35,469 nt of DNA. Source: Natronobacterium haloterrestre. GTDB taxonomy: Archaea > Halobacteriota > Halobacteria > Halobacteriales > Natrialbaceae. Position numbers and translations under genes: made by a program. Numbering within the stretch: position 1 is the stretch's first letter; each line of letters begins with the position of its first letter. The notes beneath the pieces were generated by a model. It had not been told where the DNA came from. It made no database searches and saw only the letters and a program-made list of their open reading frames with translations. The stretch is taken from contig NZ_FOKW01000017.1 in assembly GCF_900112205.1 (NCBI RefSeq), positions 1 to 35,469 on the forward strand, written 5' to 3'. This document shows, piece after piece, positions 24,276 through 31,337 of the stretch.

Positions 24276-24599
24276 ATGGCACCGACACCCGACATCGGCG
24301 TCTTCGGCCGGTACACGTACCTCGTCACCGAACTGTTCTGGGGCGCGATCGCCGTGTTCCTGTTGCGCCGGGAGAACGCCCTCCGGAAGGCCGCAGTGAC
24401 GATCCTCGCACTGTACCCCGTCGCGTACGTCTGGGACCGATACACCCTCGCCGTCGGTATCTTCGACATCAAGCTCCGGACGGGGATCGACATTGCGGGG
24501 ATCCCGCTCGAGGAACACCTCTTCATGGCCGTCGTCCCGGGACTGGTGATCGGCTTTCACGAGACGATCTTCGGGAGCGGGACCGACGGATCGGCGTAG
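24276..24599 (+). CDS. Lycopene cyclase-domain small membrane protein
   Basis: 107 residues with three membrane helices (about 10-30, 36-58 and 80-100). The segment YVWDRYTLAVGIFDI followed by RTGIDIAGIPLEEHLFMAVV carries the PLEE-type motif of the heterodimeric (CrtYc/CrtYd) lycopene beta-cyclase domain. Haloarchaeal CrtY normally contains two such halves in one chain of more than 200 residues, whereas here there is one half alone and no partner gene nearby. It may act as a homodimer, pair with a distant half, or have another function. The start is 109 bases from the divergent CBS gene. Confidence 0.7.
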   Translation: MAPTPDIGVFGRYTYLVTELFWGAIAVFLLRRENALRKAAVTILALYPVAYVWDRYTLAVGIFDIKLRTGIDIAGIPLEEHLFMAVVPGLVIGFHETIFGSGTDGSA

Positions 24600-24607
24600 G
24601 GGTGGAT

Positions 24608-24642
24608 CCCGGTCTCGGTCTCGGCCCCGGTCTCGGTCTCGG
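24608..24642. repeat. Short GGTCTC tandem repeat
   Basis: CCCGGTCTCGGTCTCGG at 24608-24624 is followed by an almost identical 18-base copy with one extra C. Low-complexity sequence just after the lycopene-cyclase-like gene. It may form on the opposite strand the GAGACC repeats seen in acidic coding regions; no function is apparent. Confidence 0.45.
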
Positions 24643-24783
24643 TTCCGGTCCCGACGGCTGTGACAACACGGACTCCGAACGTGAAGCGGTCCGGAATCGG
24701 CCGCCATCGGCCCTCTGCCCGGCGGCTATCAGCGGCTGCAACCGACCGTCGCAATCATGCGGACGGAGCCCTACCCTCCGACA

Positions 24784-25668
24784 ATGAGCCGCCCGGGAAC
24801 GGATCCCGAACCGGACGCCGACACGAACGCGGGCCCGGAGACGACTGCAGGGACGGGCCCGTCGGACACCGAATCGGATTCGGTCCGCCCGACTTCCTCC
24901 AGCGACGACGCCCCCATCGGTACCGACACCCCACAGCGCACCGATCGCGCACTCGTTCGTACCCTGCTCAGCCTCGCCTTCTTCGCGGTCGTGCTCGGAA
25001 CGGTGCTCCTCGGCGGTCTCCTGCTCGGCCCGACGGTGCTCGAGACCATCGAGGACATAGAGGACGCCGACGAGATCGAAATCGTCGACGGCCCGAGTCC
25101 GAGCCCGAGCGCCGAACCCCCGCCGGCCGGCGAACGCAACCCCGACGTGATGGATCCGGCCGATCCCGGCGAGTCGACCTACGAGACCGACGTCGAGCCC
25201 ATCTCGTCGGCGACCGTCGAGGACTTCGTCCACGCCGAGGTCAACGACCGCCGCGCGGCCCACGACCTCGAGCCCCTCGAGTGGGACGGCACCGTCGCCT
25301 CGGTCGCCCGGGCCCACAGCCACGACATGGCCCAGCGGGAGTACTTCGCGCACACGAACCCGGACGACGAAGGCCCCTACGACCGGTTCACCGCCGTCGA
25401 CGACTACTGCCGGGCCTACGGCGAGAACATCGCCCTGACGTGGGTCGACCGGCCGGTCGACCGCCCCGGCGGGGACGACGTCGTCGAGTACCAAACCGCC
25501 GAAGGGCTCGCCAACGGCCTCGTCGATCAGTGGATGAACTCCACCGCTCACCGGGAGGCGATCCTCGAGGAACACTCCTCGCACGGGTGGGACCGGGGCG
25601 GCGTCGGCGTCTACATCGACGACGACGGCGCGGTCTACGCGTCGCACAACTTCTGTCTGGCGGCGTGA
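24784..25668 (+). CDS. CAP (SCP/PR-1)-domain membrane-anchored protein
   Basis: 294 residues from the ATG at 24784. About 55 acidic, disordered residues precede one membrane helix (LLSLAFFAVVLGTVLLGGLL). An acidic/proline linker follows, then the CAP domain at about 140-294. Motifs are ARAHSHDMAQREYFAHTNP, YGENIALTW, GLVDQWMNSTAHREAIL and GVGVYIDDDGAVYASHNFC, including the conserved His/Glu pair. The C-terminal domain should face outside. The role of prokaryotic CAP proteins is poorly known. The preceding 184 bases hold only the repeat and a presumed promoter. Confidence 0.85.
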   Translation: MSRPGTDPEPDADTNAGPETTAGTGPSDTESDSVRPTSSSDDAPIGTDTPQRTDRALVRTLLSLAFFAVVLGTVLLGGLLLGPTVLETIEDIEDADEIEIVDGPSPSPSAEPPPAGERNPDVMDPADPGESTYETDVEPISSATVEDFVHAEVNDRRAAHDLEPLEWDGTVASVARAHSHDMAQREYFAHTNPDDEGPYDRFTAVDDYCRAYGENIALTWVDRPVDRPGGDDVVEYQTAEGLANGLVDQWMNSTAHREAILEEHSSHGWDRGGVGVYIDDDGAVYASHNFCLAA

Positions 25669-25773
25669 TCGCGTCGGAGCCGCCGTTTCGACTTCTATCG
25701 CCGACTACCCGCTACAGTATCAGCTACTGCACGAACCTGTCATACTCTTGGACCTCCTCGTCGAAAGAGCACT

Positions 25774-26559
25774 ATGGACGGGAAGGGAACGCTCGTCGCG
25801 ATCTATCGCACGGCGAGCGACCGCGATATCACGTTTCTGGCTGCCGCGTTCGCCTACTACGCGTTCGTGTCGTTGATCCCGATGGTACTGCTCGCGCTCG
25901 TGGCCGGCTCGCTGCTGGGCGGCGAGGCGACGGCGGAACGGTTGATCCTGGTCGCCGGGGACTTTCTCCCGGAGGCCGGCGAGGACCTCGTCACCGAGGC
26001 GCTGGCGACCGAGGCCGGACGCGCCCAGGCGACCGTCGTCGCGCTCGCGGTCGCCGCCTGGGGTGCGCTCAAGGTGTTTCGTGGCCTCAGCCTCGCGTTC
26101 GACATGATCTACGACGAGATGTCGTCTGATTCGCTGCCCGAGCAGGTCCGGGACGGGCTCGTCGTGATCCTCGCGGGCGTGGGCGCACTCGTGCTGATGA
26201 TCGTGATCGGGACTGTCCTCGGGTTCGCCGCCGGCCGCGTTCCGTTCGCCGGGCTGTTGAGTTGGGTGACCCTCTTGCTCGGGCTCGTATTCGTCTTCCT
26301 GCCGATCTATTACGTGCTCCCGCCGATATCGGTCGGGGCCGGCGAGGTCCTGCCGGGGGCGATCGTCGCGGCCGTCGGCTGGACGGTCCTGCAGGCGGGG
26401 TTCCAGCTCTACGCGTCCAACGCCGGGCGCTACCAGGCCTACGGTGCGGTCGGCGCGGTGTTGCTGTTCGTCACCTGGCTCTACTTCGCGGGGATCATTA
26501 TCCTGCTCGGGGCGGTGGTCAACGTCGTTCGCGCCCGGCCCGCCCTCGCGGAGTCCTGA
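25774..26559 (+). CDS. YihY/BrkB-family membrane protein
   Basis: 261 residues with six membrane helices. The N-terminal DITFLAAAFAYYAFVSLIPM is the hallmark of this family, and later parts GALKVFRGLSLAFDMIYDE, FLPIYYVLPP and YGAVGAVLLFVTWLYFAGII match it throughout. Long misannotated as RNase BN; actual function unknown, possibly transport. Usual prokaryotic members are slightly longer. It is followed after 106 bases by the acidic gene on the same strand. Confidence 0.85.
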   Translation: MDGKGTLVAIYRTASDRDITFLAAAFAYYAFVSLIPMVLLALVAGSLLGGEATAERLILVAGDFLPEAGEDLVTEALATEAGRAQATVVALAVAAWGALKVFRGLSLAFDMIYDEMSSDSLPEQVRDGLVVILAGVGALVLMIVIGTVLGFAAGRVPFAGLLSWVTLLLGLVFVFLPIYYVLPPISVGAGEVLPGAIVAAVGWTVLQAGFQLYASNAGRYQAYGAVGAVLLFVTWLYFAGIIILLGAVVNVVRARPALAES

Positions 26560-26665
26560 AAGACCGAAGGACCCCTGTCGGCCACCACAGAGGCCCGGGA
26601 CGTTTCTTGACCGACTCGAGGGCGTGGGAGAAAGGTTATGGTGTCGCGCCCGCCTCCACCACACA

Positions 26666-27577
26666 ATGAGCGACGAACGAGAACCGACGGCCGACGGGAA
26701 CGACGAGGGGGACCCGGACGGCGACGGTCCCGCGGGCGGGATCGAGACCGGCGGCGGTCCCCAGCGGGTCGTCTCCGAGGGGAGCGTCGACGACATCCTC
26801 GAGTCGATCGGGGGATCCGATTCCGATTCGGATTCCGACCCCAATCCCGATTCCCACTCGGACTCCAATCCCGGCCTCGAACGCGAGACCGGTGACGAAC
26901 CACACGCCGACGCGGATGCTGACCCAGCCGAGAGCCTCGAGGGCTCGAGTGCGGAGCCGACGGACGGGGCCGACGACGCGGGGTCGTCGACGGGAGAGAC
27001 GGATACCGGCGAGACGCCGGAACCGGACCGCGAGCCGGGCGACGATCCGAAAGGAGAGGGGGAAGACGACGACAGCGACGAGGACGACGAGACCACGGGC
27101 GAAACCGGAACCGGAGCCGACGTCGAAGCCGCCGCAGCCGCTCTCTCCGACTCGAGCGGGACGGAAACCGGAGGCGACGGTGGGTCCGGTCCGGCGGCCG
27201 ATTCGAGTCTCGAATCCGATACCAGCTCCACAGCCGACGCCGACCCCGATCCCGACCCTGATCTCGAGGAACTCGCCGCCCGCGTCGAACGCGGCGACGT
27301 CACCGGCGCCGACGTTCGCGCCGCCGAAGCGGGCGAGGACCGGGACCCGACGCCCGAGATCGACGACGTCGACATCTCGCTGGACGACCTCGAGACCGGC
27401 GGCGTCGGCGACACTGGAAGCGCCAGCGAGGATGCCGGCCCGCTCGCAGGGTCGATCGATCCCGCCGGGGAAGCTGCTGCCGATGCTGACGCCTCGAGCG
27501 CGAGCGATCGAGAGGACAGGAGCGACGACGGAGCCGGCGGGCTGCTCGATCGACTCAAGAGCCTGTTCTCGAAGTAG
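26666..27577 (+). CDS. Very acidic low-complexity protein
   Basis: 303 residues from the ATG at 26666 (MSDEREPTADGNDEGDP). Most of the chain is disordered D/E/S/T/G, including a Ser-Asp run near residue 50. Recognisable short motifs are QRVVSEGSVDDILESIGG near residue 35, a helical LEELAARVERGDVTGADVRA near 210, and a C-terminal amphipathic helix GGLLDRLKSLFSK. The ends may be protein- or membrane-binding segments joined by a flexible linker. I recognise no family with a function. Strong acidity and GC-rich codons are native to the host. Confidence 0.7.
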   Translation: MSDEREPTADGNDEGDPDGDGPAGGIETGGGPQRVVSEGSVDDILESIGGSDSDSDSDPNPDSHSDSNPGLERETGDEPHADADADPAESLEGSSAEPTDGADDAGSSTGETDTGETPEPDREPGDDPKGEGEDDDSDEDDETTGETGTGADVEAAAAALSDSSGTETGGDGGSGPAADSSLESDTSSTADADPDPDPDLEELAARVERGDVTGADVRAAEAGEDRDPTPEIDDVDISLDDLETGGVGDTGSASEDAGPLAGSIDPAGEAAADADASSASDREDRSDDGAGGLLDRLKSLFSK

Positions 27578-27620
27578 TCAGGGCGCCCTCGAAGGTTCGG
27601 TTCTCGACTACTACGCCAGG

Positions 27621-28529
27621 TCACCCGACCAGCGCGATCAACACGAACAGCGTCGCGATCGAGGCAAGCGTCGTCGTGAAGACGTTCAGCGAGGCGAACT
27701 CCGCGTCGCCCCCGAGTTCCGTCGCGAAGACGAACGTCGAGACCGCGGTCGGCGTCCCCAGCATGACCACGCTCGCGGTGAACGTCGCGGGGTCGACGCG
27801 CAACAGGGAGAAGACGACCCAGGCAAGCACCGGCATACAGCCGATCTTGAGCGCGACGACCGACCCCGTCGCGCCGGGGTCGATCGAGGGGAGATCCACC
27901 TCGAGGGACGCACCCACACAGAGCAACGCGAGCGGCAGCGCCAGCGCGCCGAGGTACTCGAGGCCGGTCGCCGCGGTCGCCGGGAACGGCACCCCGATCG
28001 TGCCGATGGCCAGACCGCCGATCAACGAGAGCAACACGGGGTTGGTCGCCAGGCCGCGCAGTTCCGAGGCGAGCGAGACGTCGGCTCCGTTGATCGTCGA
28101 GAGCAACAGGATCGTGAGTGGAAGCTGCGTCAGCGTGACGACGCCCAGGATGACGCTCGCGATCGCGGTCACCTCGGCGTCGAACGTCGCCGCGACCAGC
28201 GGCAACCCGAGGTAGCCGATGTTCGAGTGATACGACTGGACGACGGCGACGCTTCGCCGCGCCTGCGTCTTCCGGTTCCGGTGGACGACCCAGGCGATCG
28301 CGGCGGTCCCGAACAGGACGATCAACAGCCCGGCGAGCAGGGCCGGGGACAGGAGTCCGGCGATCGGCTGGTCGTACGTCGAGACGAAGATCAGTGCGGG
28401 CAACGCGGCGTAGTAGGCGACGGCGTTCAGCGCGGCGGTTCGGCCCCCATCGAGGAGTCCGGACGACCGGAGACCGGTCCCGAGCAGCAACACCACGAGC
28501 AACGCCAACAGGCGGCCGACGACTTCCAT
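27621..28529 (-). CDS. AEC-family (auxin efflux carrier type) transporter
   Basis: 302 residues, about ten membrane helices in two halves. It starts MEVVGRLLALLVVLLLGTGL. The family features YYAALPALIFVSTY, QSYHSNIGYLGLPLV and, in the second half, LPLALLCVGASLEVDL and MLGTPTAVSTFVFATELGGD are clear. Members export small organic acids or, in plants, auxin; the substrate here is unknown. A TATA-like CGATAAAAGG lies about 25-30 bases upstream of the ATG (leaderless). It is convergent with the acidic gene at 26666-27577. Confidence 0.85.
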   Translation of the reverse strand: MEVVGRLLALLVVLLLGTGLRSSGLLDGGRTAALNAVAYYAALPALIFVSTYDQPIAGLLSPALLAGLLIVLFGTAAIAWVVHRNRKTQARRSVAVVQSYHSNIGYLGLPLVAATFDAEVTAIASVILGVVTLTQLPLTILLLSTINGADVSLASELRGLATNPVLLSLIGGLAIGTIGVPFPATAATGLEYLGALALPLALLCVGASLEVDLPSIDPGATGSVVALKIGCMPVLAWVVFSLLRVDPATFTASVVMLGTPTAVSTFVFATELGGDAEFASLNVFTTTLASIATLFVLIALVG

Positions 28530-28868
28530 ATCCCCGCCCAGTTCGCTCGTGGCCTTTTATCGTTCGGTTAGCTACTACGGAGGATGGCAATACGGTCCTC
28601 GGTTCTAACCTCCTCGCTCACTCCTGCTCCGTGAGGTCGGAGGCCCCACCTCGATTTTGCTGAGAGGGACGCCGTGAGAGTGACATCGGTATTGAACGAA
28701 GTCGAGTGGATATGCCTAGATCCCCGACGCAGTCGAGGTCGAGCTCTCGACGTGACGGCCCCGCGAATCAAGGGCCGAAAACAGCGGAGAGCGGCTGCCC
28801 GCTTCGGGCCGACCGCTACCGCCCGTCGATCGCTACCCCCTCTCGAGGAGCGTCGGACACGGGTTGGA
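28530..28868. other. Gap without a convincing gene
   Basis: It contains the AEC promoter at its left edge. Beyond that, a minus-strand frame (28568-28771) reads LSAKSRWGLRPHGAGVSEEV and ends LRSS, which has the look of the read-through of an IS-type right end, and a small imperfect hairpin CTCCG...CGGAG occurs near 28626-28641. No start signals or conserved motifs support a gene. A relic of an IS605-type element is my best, weak guess. Confidence 0.3.
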
Positions 28869-29966
28869 TCAGTGCGAATCGGAAACCTCGAACGGCTCCA
28901 GCAGTCCCTTCTCCGCTGGATCGGGGACAGCGGAAACCCAGGCGTACGTACCCGGATGCAGGTCGACGTGGACGTACGCCGTTTCGGTCCCCTCGCCTTC
29001 GAGCAACGCCGGCGTCAGGATCGGTTGGACCCCGCCGAGGAACCGTCGCGGTTCCTCCCCGTTCGACACGAGCCCGGTTGGGTCCATCCAGTTCATCCAG
29101 TCGTTCACGTCGTCGACGCTCGTCCCCTCGCCGAAGCGGAGCAGGTGAACGTCGTGGCCGAGGAGGTGCTCGTAGACTCGCTGGTTCGCGAACTGGACCG
29201 CGACCGTGTGCCGGCCGGGCCGGACGTGATCCTCGGCGTCGATCCCGGCGGTCGAGAGGGTGAGACCGAGCGTCGCCTCCGGTTCGGCCTTCGTGTCCGG
29301 CTCGGCCTTCGAGCCGTCGGACCGGTCGTCCCCCGCGGTCACCAGGCGTATCATGCCCTGATAGGAGTGGAACTCGCCGTCCCCGTCTTTGACGAAACAC
29401 TCGAGGATGTAGTCGCCGGGTTCCAGGTCGACGCTCGTTACCGACGTCGTCTCGGGCGAGGTCAACCCGGTACCGCCGCTGGGCACGACGCCCTCGAACC
29501 ACTCCGGGAAGATGACCTCCGCTTCCGGCACCGAGTACTTGTCACTCAGGTCGTCAGGGTCCGGTTCCTTCGCCGGATCGATGTCGTCCATGAACCACTG
29601 GAAGGGACGGGTGACGTGTTCGATGTAGTAGTCGAGCGGATCGACCCCGTCCTCCCTCGCGCCTTCGAACACCGCAGGGGGAACCCTGGCCAGATAGGCG
29701 AAGTGAGTGTGCTCGGTCCGGTTCTCGAGGGTGACGGTCGTCCAGCCGGGGGCGACGGCCTCGGTGTTGAGTTCGAACCGGTGTTCGTCGGTCTCCTCGT
29801 CGTGTCTCGCGACGACCTCGAGCGCGTTCGTTCCGGCGGCTTTCTCCTCGGCCTCGAGGGCGTTCGCGCCGACCCGCCCCGTGACGGCGCTGGCTCCAAC
29901 GAGTACAGGGGGAGTCGCTTTCAGTACGGTTCGTCGGTCGATGTCGGTGTGTCGCTGTGGATCCAT
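28869..29966 (-). CDS. Tat-exported protein with a duplicated domain
   Basis: 365 residues. The N-terminus DIDRRTVLKATPPVLVGASA is a Tat signal with no lipobox cysteine, so the product is probably released or held at the surface. Two related halves follow. In the first (about 70-212), TVTLENRTEHTHFAYLARVP leads to FEGVVPSGGTG and DLEPGDYILECFVKDGDGEF. In the second (about 250-362), TVAVQFANQRVYEHLLGHDV leads to FLGGVQPILTP and DLHPGTYAWVSAVPDPAEKG. Each is cupredoxin-like in length and strand pattern but lacks an obvious full copper site. Function unknown. The 31-base upstream block is shared with the SnoaL-like gene, suggesting co-regulation. Confidence 0.7.
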   Translation of the reverse strand: MDPQRHTDIDRRTVLKATPPVLVGASAVTGRVGANALEAEEKAAGTNALEVVARHDEETDEHRFELNTEAVAPGWTTVTLENRTEHTHFAYLARVPPAVFEGAREDGVDPLDYYIEHVTRPFQWFMDDIDPAKEPDPDDLSDKYSVPEAEVIFPEWFEGVVPSGGTGLTSPETTSVTSVDLEPGDYILECFVKDGDGEFHSYQGMIRLVTAGDDRSDGSKAEPDTKAEPEATLGLTLSTAGIDAEDHVRPGRHTVAVQFANQRVYEHLLGHDVHLLRFGEGTSVDDVNDWMNWMDPTGLVSNGEEPRRFLGGVQPILTPALLEGEGTETAYVHVDLHPGTYAWVSAVPDPAEKGLLEPFEVSDSH

Positions 29967-30006
29967 GGTGGTGCCCTCCCGATGGGACTGCCGCTACAGG
30001 GCACGG

Positions 30007-30037
30007 GTCCGAAAATCACCCCTCGAACTATCTCTAG
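30007..30037 (-). promoter_or_regulatory. Shared 31-base upstream block, copy 1
   Basis: Upstream of the Tat-exported protein gene (ATG at 29966). It matches 31055-31085 at 25 of 31 positions; the core is plus-strand AACTATC followed after one base by CTAG. On the minus strand it reads CTAGAGATAGTTCGAGGGG followed by TGATTTTCGG. It contains no classic TATA box, so it may be an activator site with a degenerate promoter. Confidence 0.6.
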
Positions 30038-30131
30038 ACGATCGCCCGGAGGAATTCGGTCAGCGACAGGCCTTCGGTGACGGGAAAAAGAGAACGACAC
30101 ACCACCCTAGCCCGTCGCAGGCGGACGCTCG

Positions 30132-30526
30132 GTCCTCGAAGAAAGGCTGTACCACCCCAGCTGTTGCAACAGCGTGAACCTGGCGACGAGCACCCACGAT
30201 CCGACGACGTGGCCGTTCTCCAGCCGGTCGATCTCGAAGGCGACCATCTCCACAGTGGCACCGGTCGGTTCGATACCGAAGAACGATCACTCCGTACCCG
30301 TCGCGGTCCAGCGGACGGCGACCAGGTCGTCCTCGGCGAGCAGGTTCTCGACCTCGAGCGAGACGTCGGGGAACGCGGCGTGATAGCCCTCGGTACGCCG
30401 TTTTTCGCCCTCCGGACCGCGCGGCGCGTCGGGAGAGTCAGTCGGAGCGGAACGGACGGCGTCGTCGGCGACGGTCCCCTCGGTCGCGAAACCCCGCTCG
30501 TTCCGCACGTCGACGAACCGACGCAC
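30132..30526 (-). pseudogene. Decayed SnoaL-like protein
   Basis: A second SnoaL/NTF2-like gene lies directly after the intact one. It reads RRFVDVRNERGFATEGTVAD, then EGYHAAFPDVSLEVENLLAE and LVAVRWTATGTE, and meets TGA at 30287-30289. The same frame resumes with FFGIEPTGATVEMVAFEIDR and FTLLQQLG, then loses one base in a G-run (plus-strand 30155-30158) and continues VVQPFFED. It has no ATG; a GTG at 30524-30526 is the only start. The motifs match the intact neighbour at equivalent positions (AVHWTISGTQEG, SMLQQLG). It is the relic of a tandem duplication. Confidence 0.75.
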
Positions 30527-30580
30527 GACGCTTCGTACGGGCTGTCGTCGTTGTCACGGGTGCCTCGCTTTGTGCTTCGC

Positions 30581-31006
30581 TCAGTCCGTCAGGCCGAGTT
30601 GCTGCAGCATGCTCAGTTCGTCGGGATTGTACCACTTCTCGACGATCTCCCCGTCCTCGATCCGGAAGAACGCGAGGGCACGCATCGTAAAGGACTCGCC
30701 CGTCGCCGGGAGTTCGCCCAGTTGTCCCTCCTGGGTACCGCTGATCGTCCAGTGGACCGCCGCCATGTCCCCCTCGGCGATCAACGACTCGGTCTCGACC
30801 TCCGCGTCCGGCATCGCTCTGAAGAGGTCGCCCGCCCACTCGAGGTACGCGTCGCTGCCGTGCAGGGACCCGTCGACCCCGTGGAGTCCGTGGACGACGA
30901 CGTCGTCCGCGACCGTCTCCTCGATGACTGCGGGGTTCTCCTCGTTGTACCCCTCTTCGGTGTACCGCCGAACGACGGCCTTGGCGGTTTGTGGTTCCGT
31001 TGCCAT
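30581..31006 (-). CDS. SnoaL-like (NTF2-fold) protein
   Basis: 141 residues. The family hallmarks run VVRRYTEEGYNEENPAVIEE, DAYLEWAGDLFRAMPDAEVE, DMAAVHWTISGTQEG and FRIEDGEIVEKWYNPDELSM with the ending LQQLGL. NTF2-fold SnoaL-like proteins are small cytosolic ester cyclases, isomerases or binding proteins; haloarchaea have many of unknown substrate. It has no export signal, unlike its neighbours. Its upstream 31-base block is shared with the Tat-exported protein gene, and the pseudogene at 30132-30526 is its decayed paralogue. Confidence 0.8.
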   Translation of the reverse strand: MATEPQTAKAVVRRYTEEGYNEENPAVIEETVADDVVVHGLHGVDGSLHGSDAYLEWAGDLFRAMPDAEVETESLIAEGDMAAVHWTISGTQEGQLGELPATGESFTMRALAFFRIEDGEIVEKWYNPDELSMLQQLGLTD

Positions 31007-31054
31007 GGGTAGTCACGCTCTCGTGGAGAGAGCGGGTGGAGGTCCGCTCGGCGG

Positions 31055-31085
31055 GACCGAAAAGTACCCGTCAAACTATCACTAG
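31055..31085 (-). promoter_or_regulatory. Shared 31-base upstream block, copy 2
   Basis: Upstream of the SnoaL-like gene. The most conserved part, ACTATCACTAG on the plus strand (CTAGTGATAGT on the minus), ends 79 bases above the ATG, compared with 71 for copy 1. The near-equal spacing argues for a functional promoter element rather than chance. Confidence 0.6.
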
Positions 31086-31186
31086 GGCCCGGACGCCGTC
31101 CCGGGACACGTTCGACTCCCGTCGGGGACCGTCGAACGACCGGACACGATGCCACGCGAGCGATCGTGCGGCCTTCTCCGACGGTC

Positions 31187-31207
31187 CTAGCACTATCTAG
31201 AGGGGGG
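31187..31207. promoter_or_regulatory. Related CTAG/ATAG motif, variant copy
   Basis: CTAGCACTATCTAGAGGGGG precedes the cupredoxin gene (ATG 31338) by about 150 bases. On the other strand CTAGATAGTGCTAGG aligns with the CTAG-ATAGT core of the two 31-base blocks after a 2-base gap. It is weaker and more distant than the other two copies. Confidence 0.35.
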
Positions 31208-31337
31208 TTTGTCAAGCCCGTTAGACGGTACTGAACACGCGTCGTGTCGCACGGATCCCGGGCCGGGATGCGGACTCGACTGAGTCGGCTGGGGCTCCGT
31301 CCGGCACGACCTGCCAACGATCGAAACCGGTGGTACG

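Noticed and set aside
24608-24642. Tandem GGTCTC repeats as a CRISPR-like array
   Set aside because: Units are too short, without spacers, and confined to about 35 bases.
22859-24787. 642-residue plus-strand open frame across the CBS gene
   Set aside because: Shadow of the CBS-domain gene; Val/Asp/Leu-rich repeats and no family motif.
25720-28590. 956-residue minus-strand open frame
   Set aside because: Antisense to the YihY-like and acidic genes, Ser/Arg-rich low complexity, overlaps the AEC gene in the wrong frame.
28655-28670. CTGAGAGGG resembling the TPP riboswitch THI-box
   Set aside because: The matching second conserved arm and stem are not present, and no thiamine gene follows.
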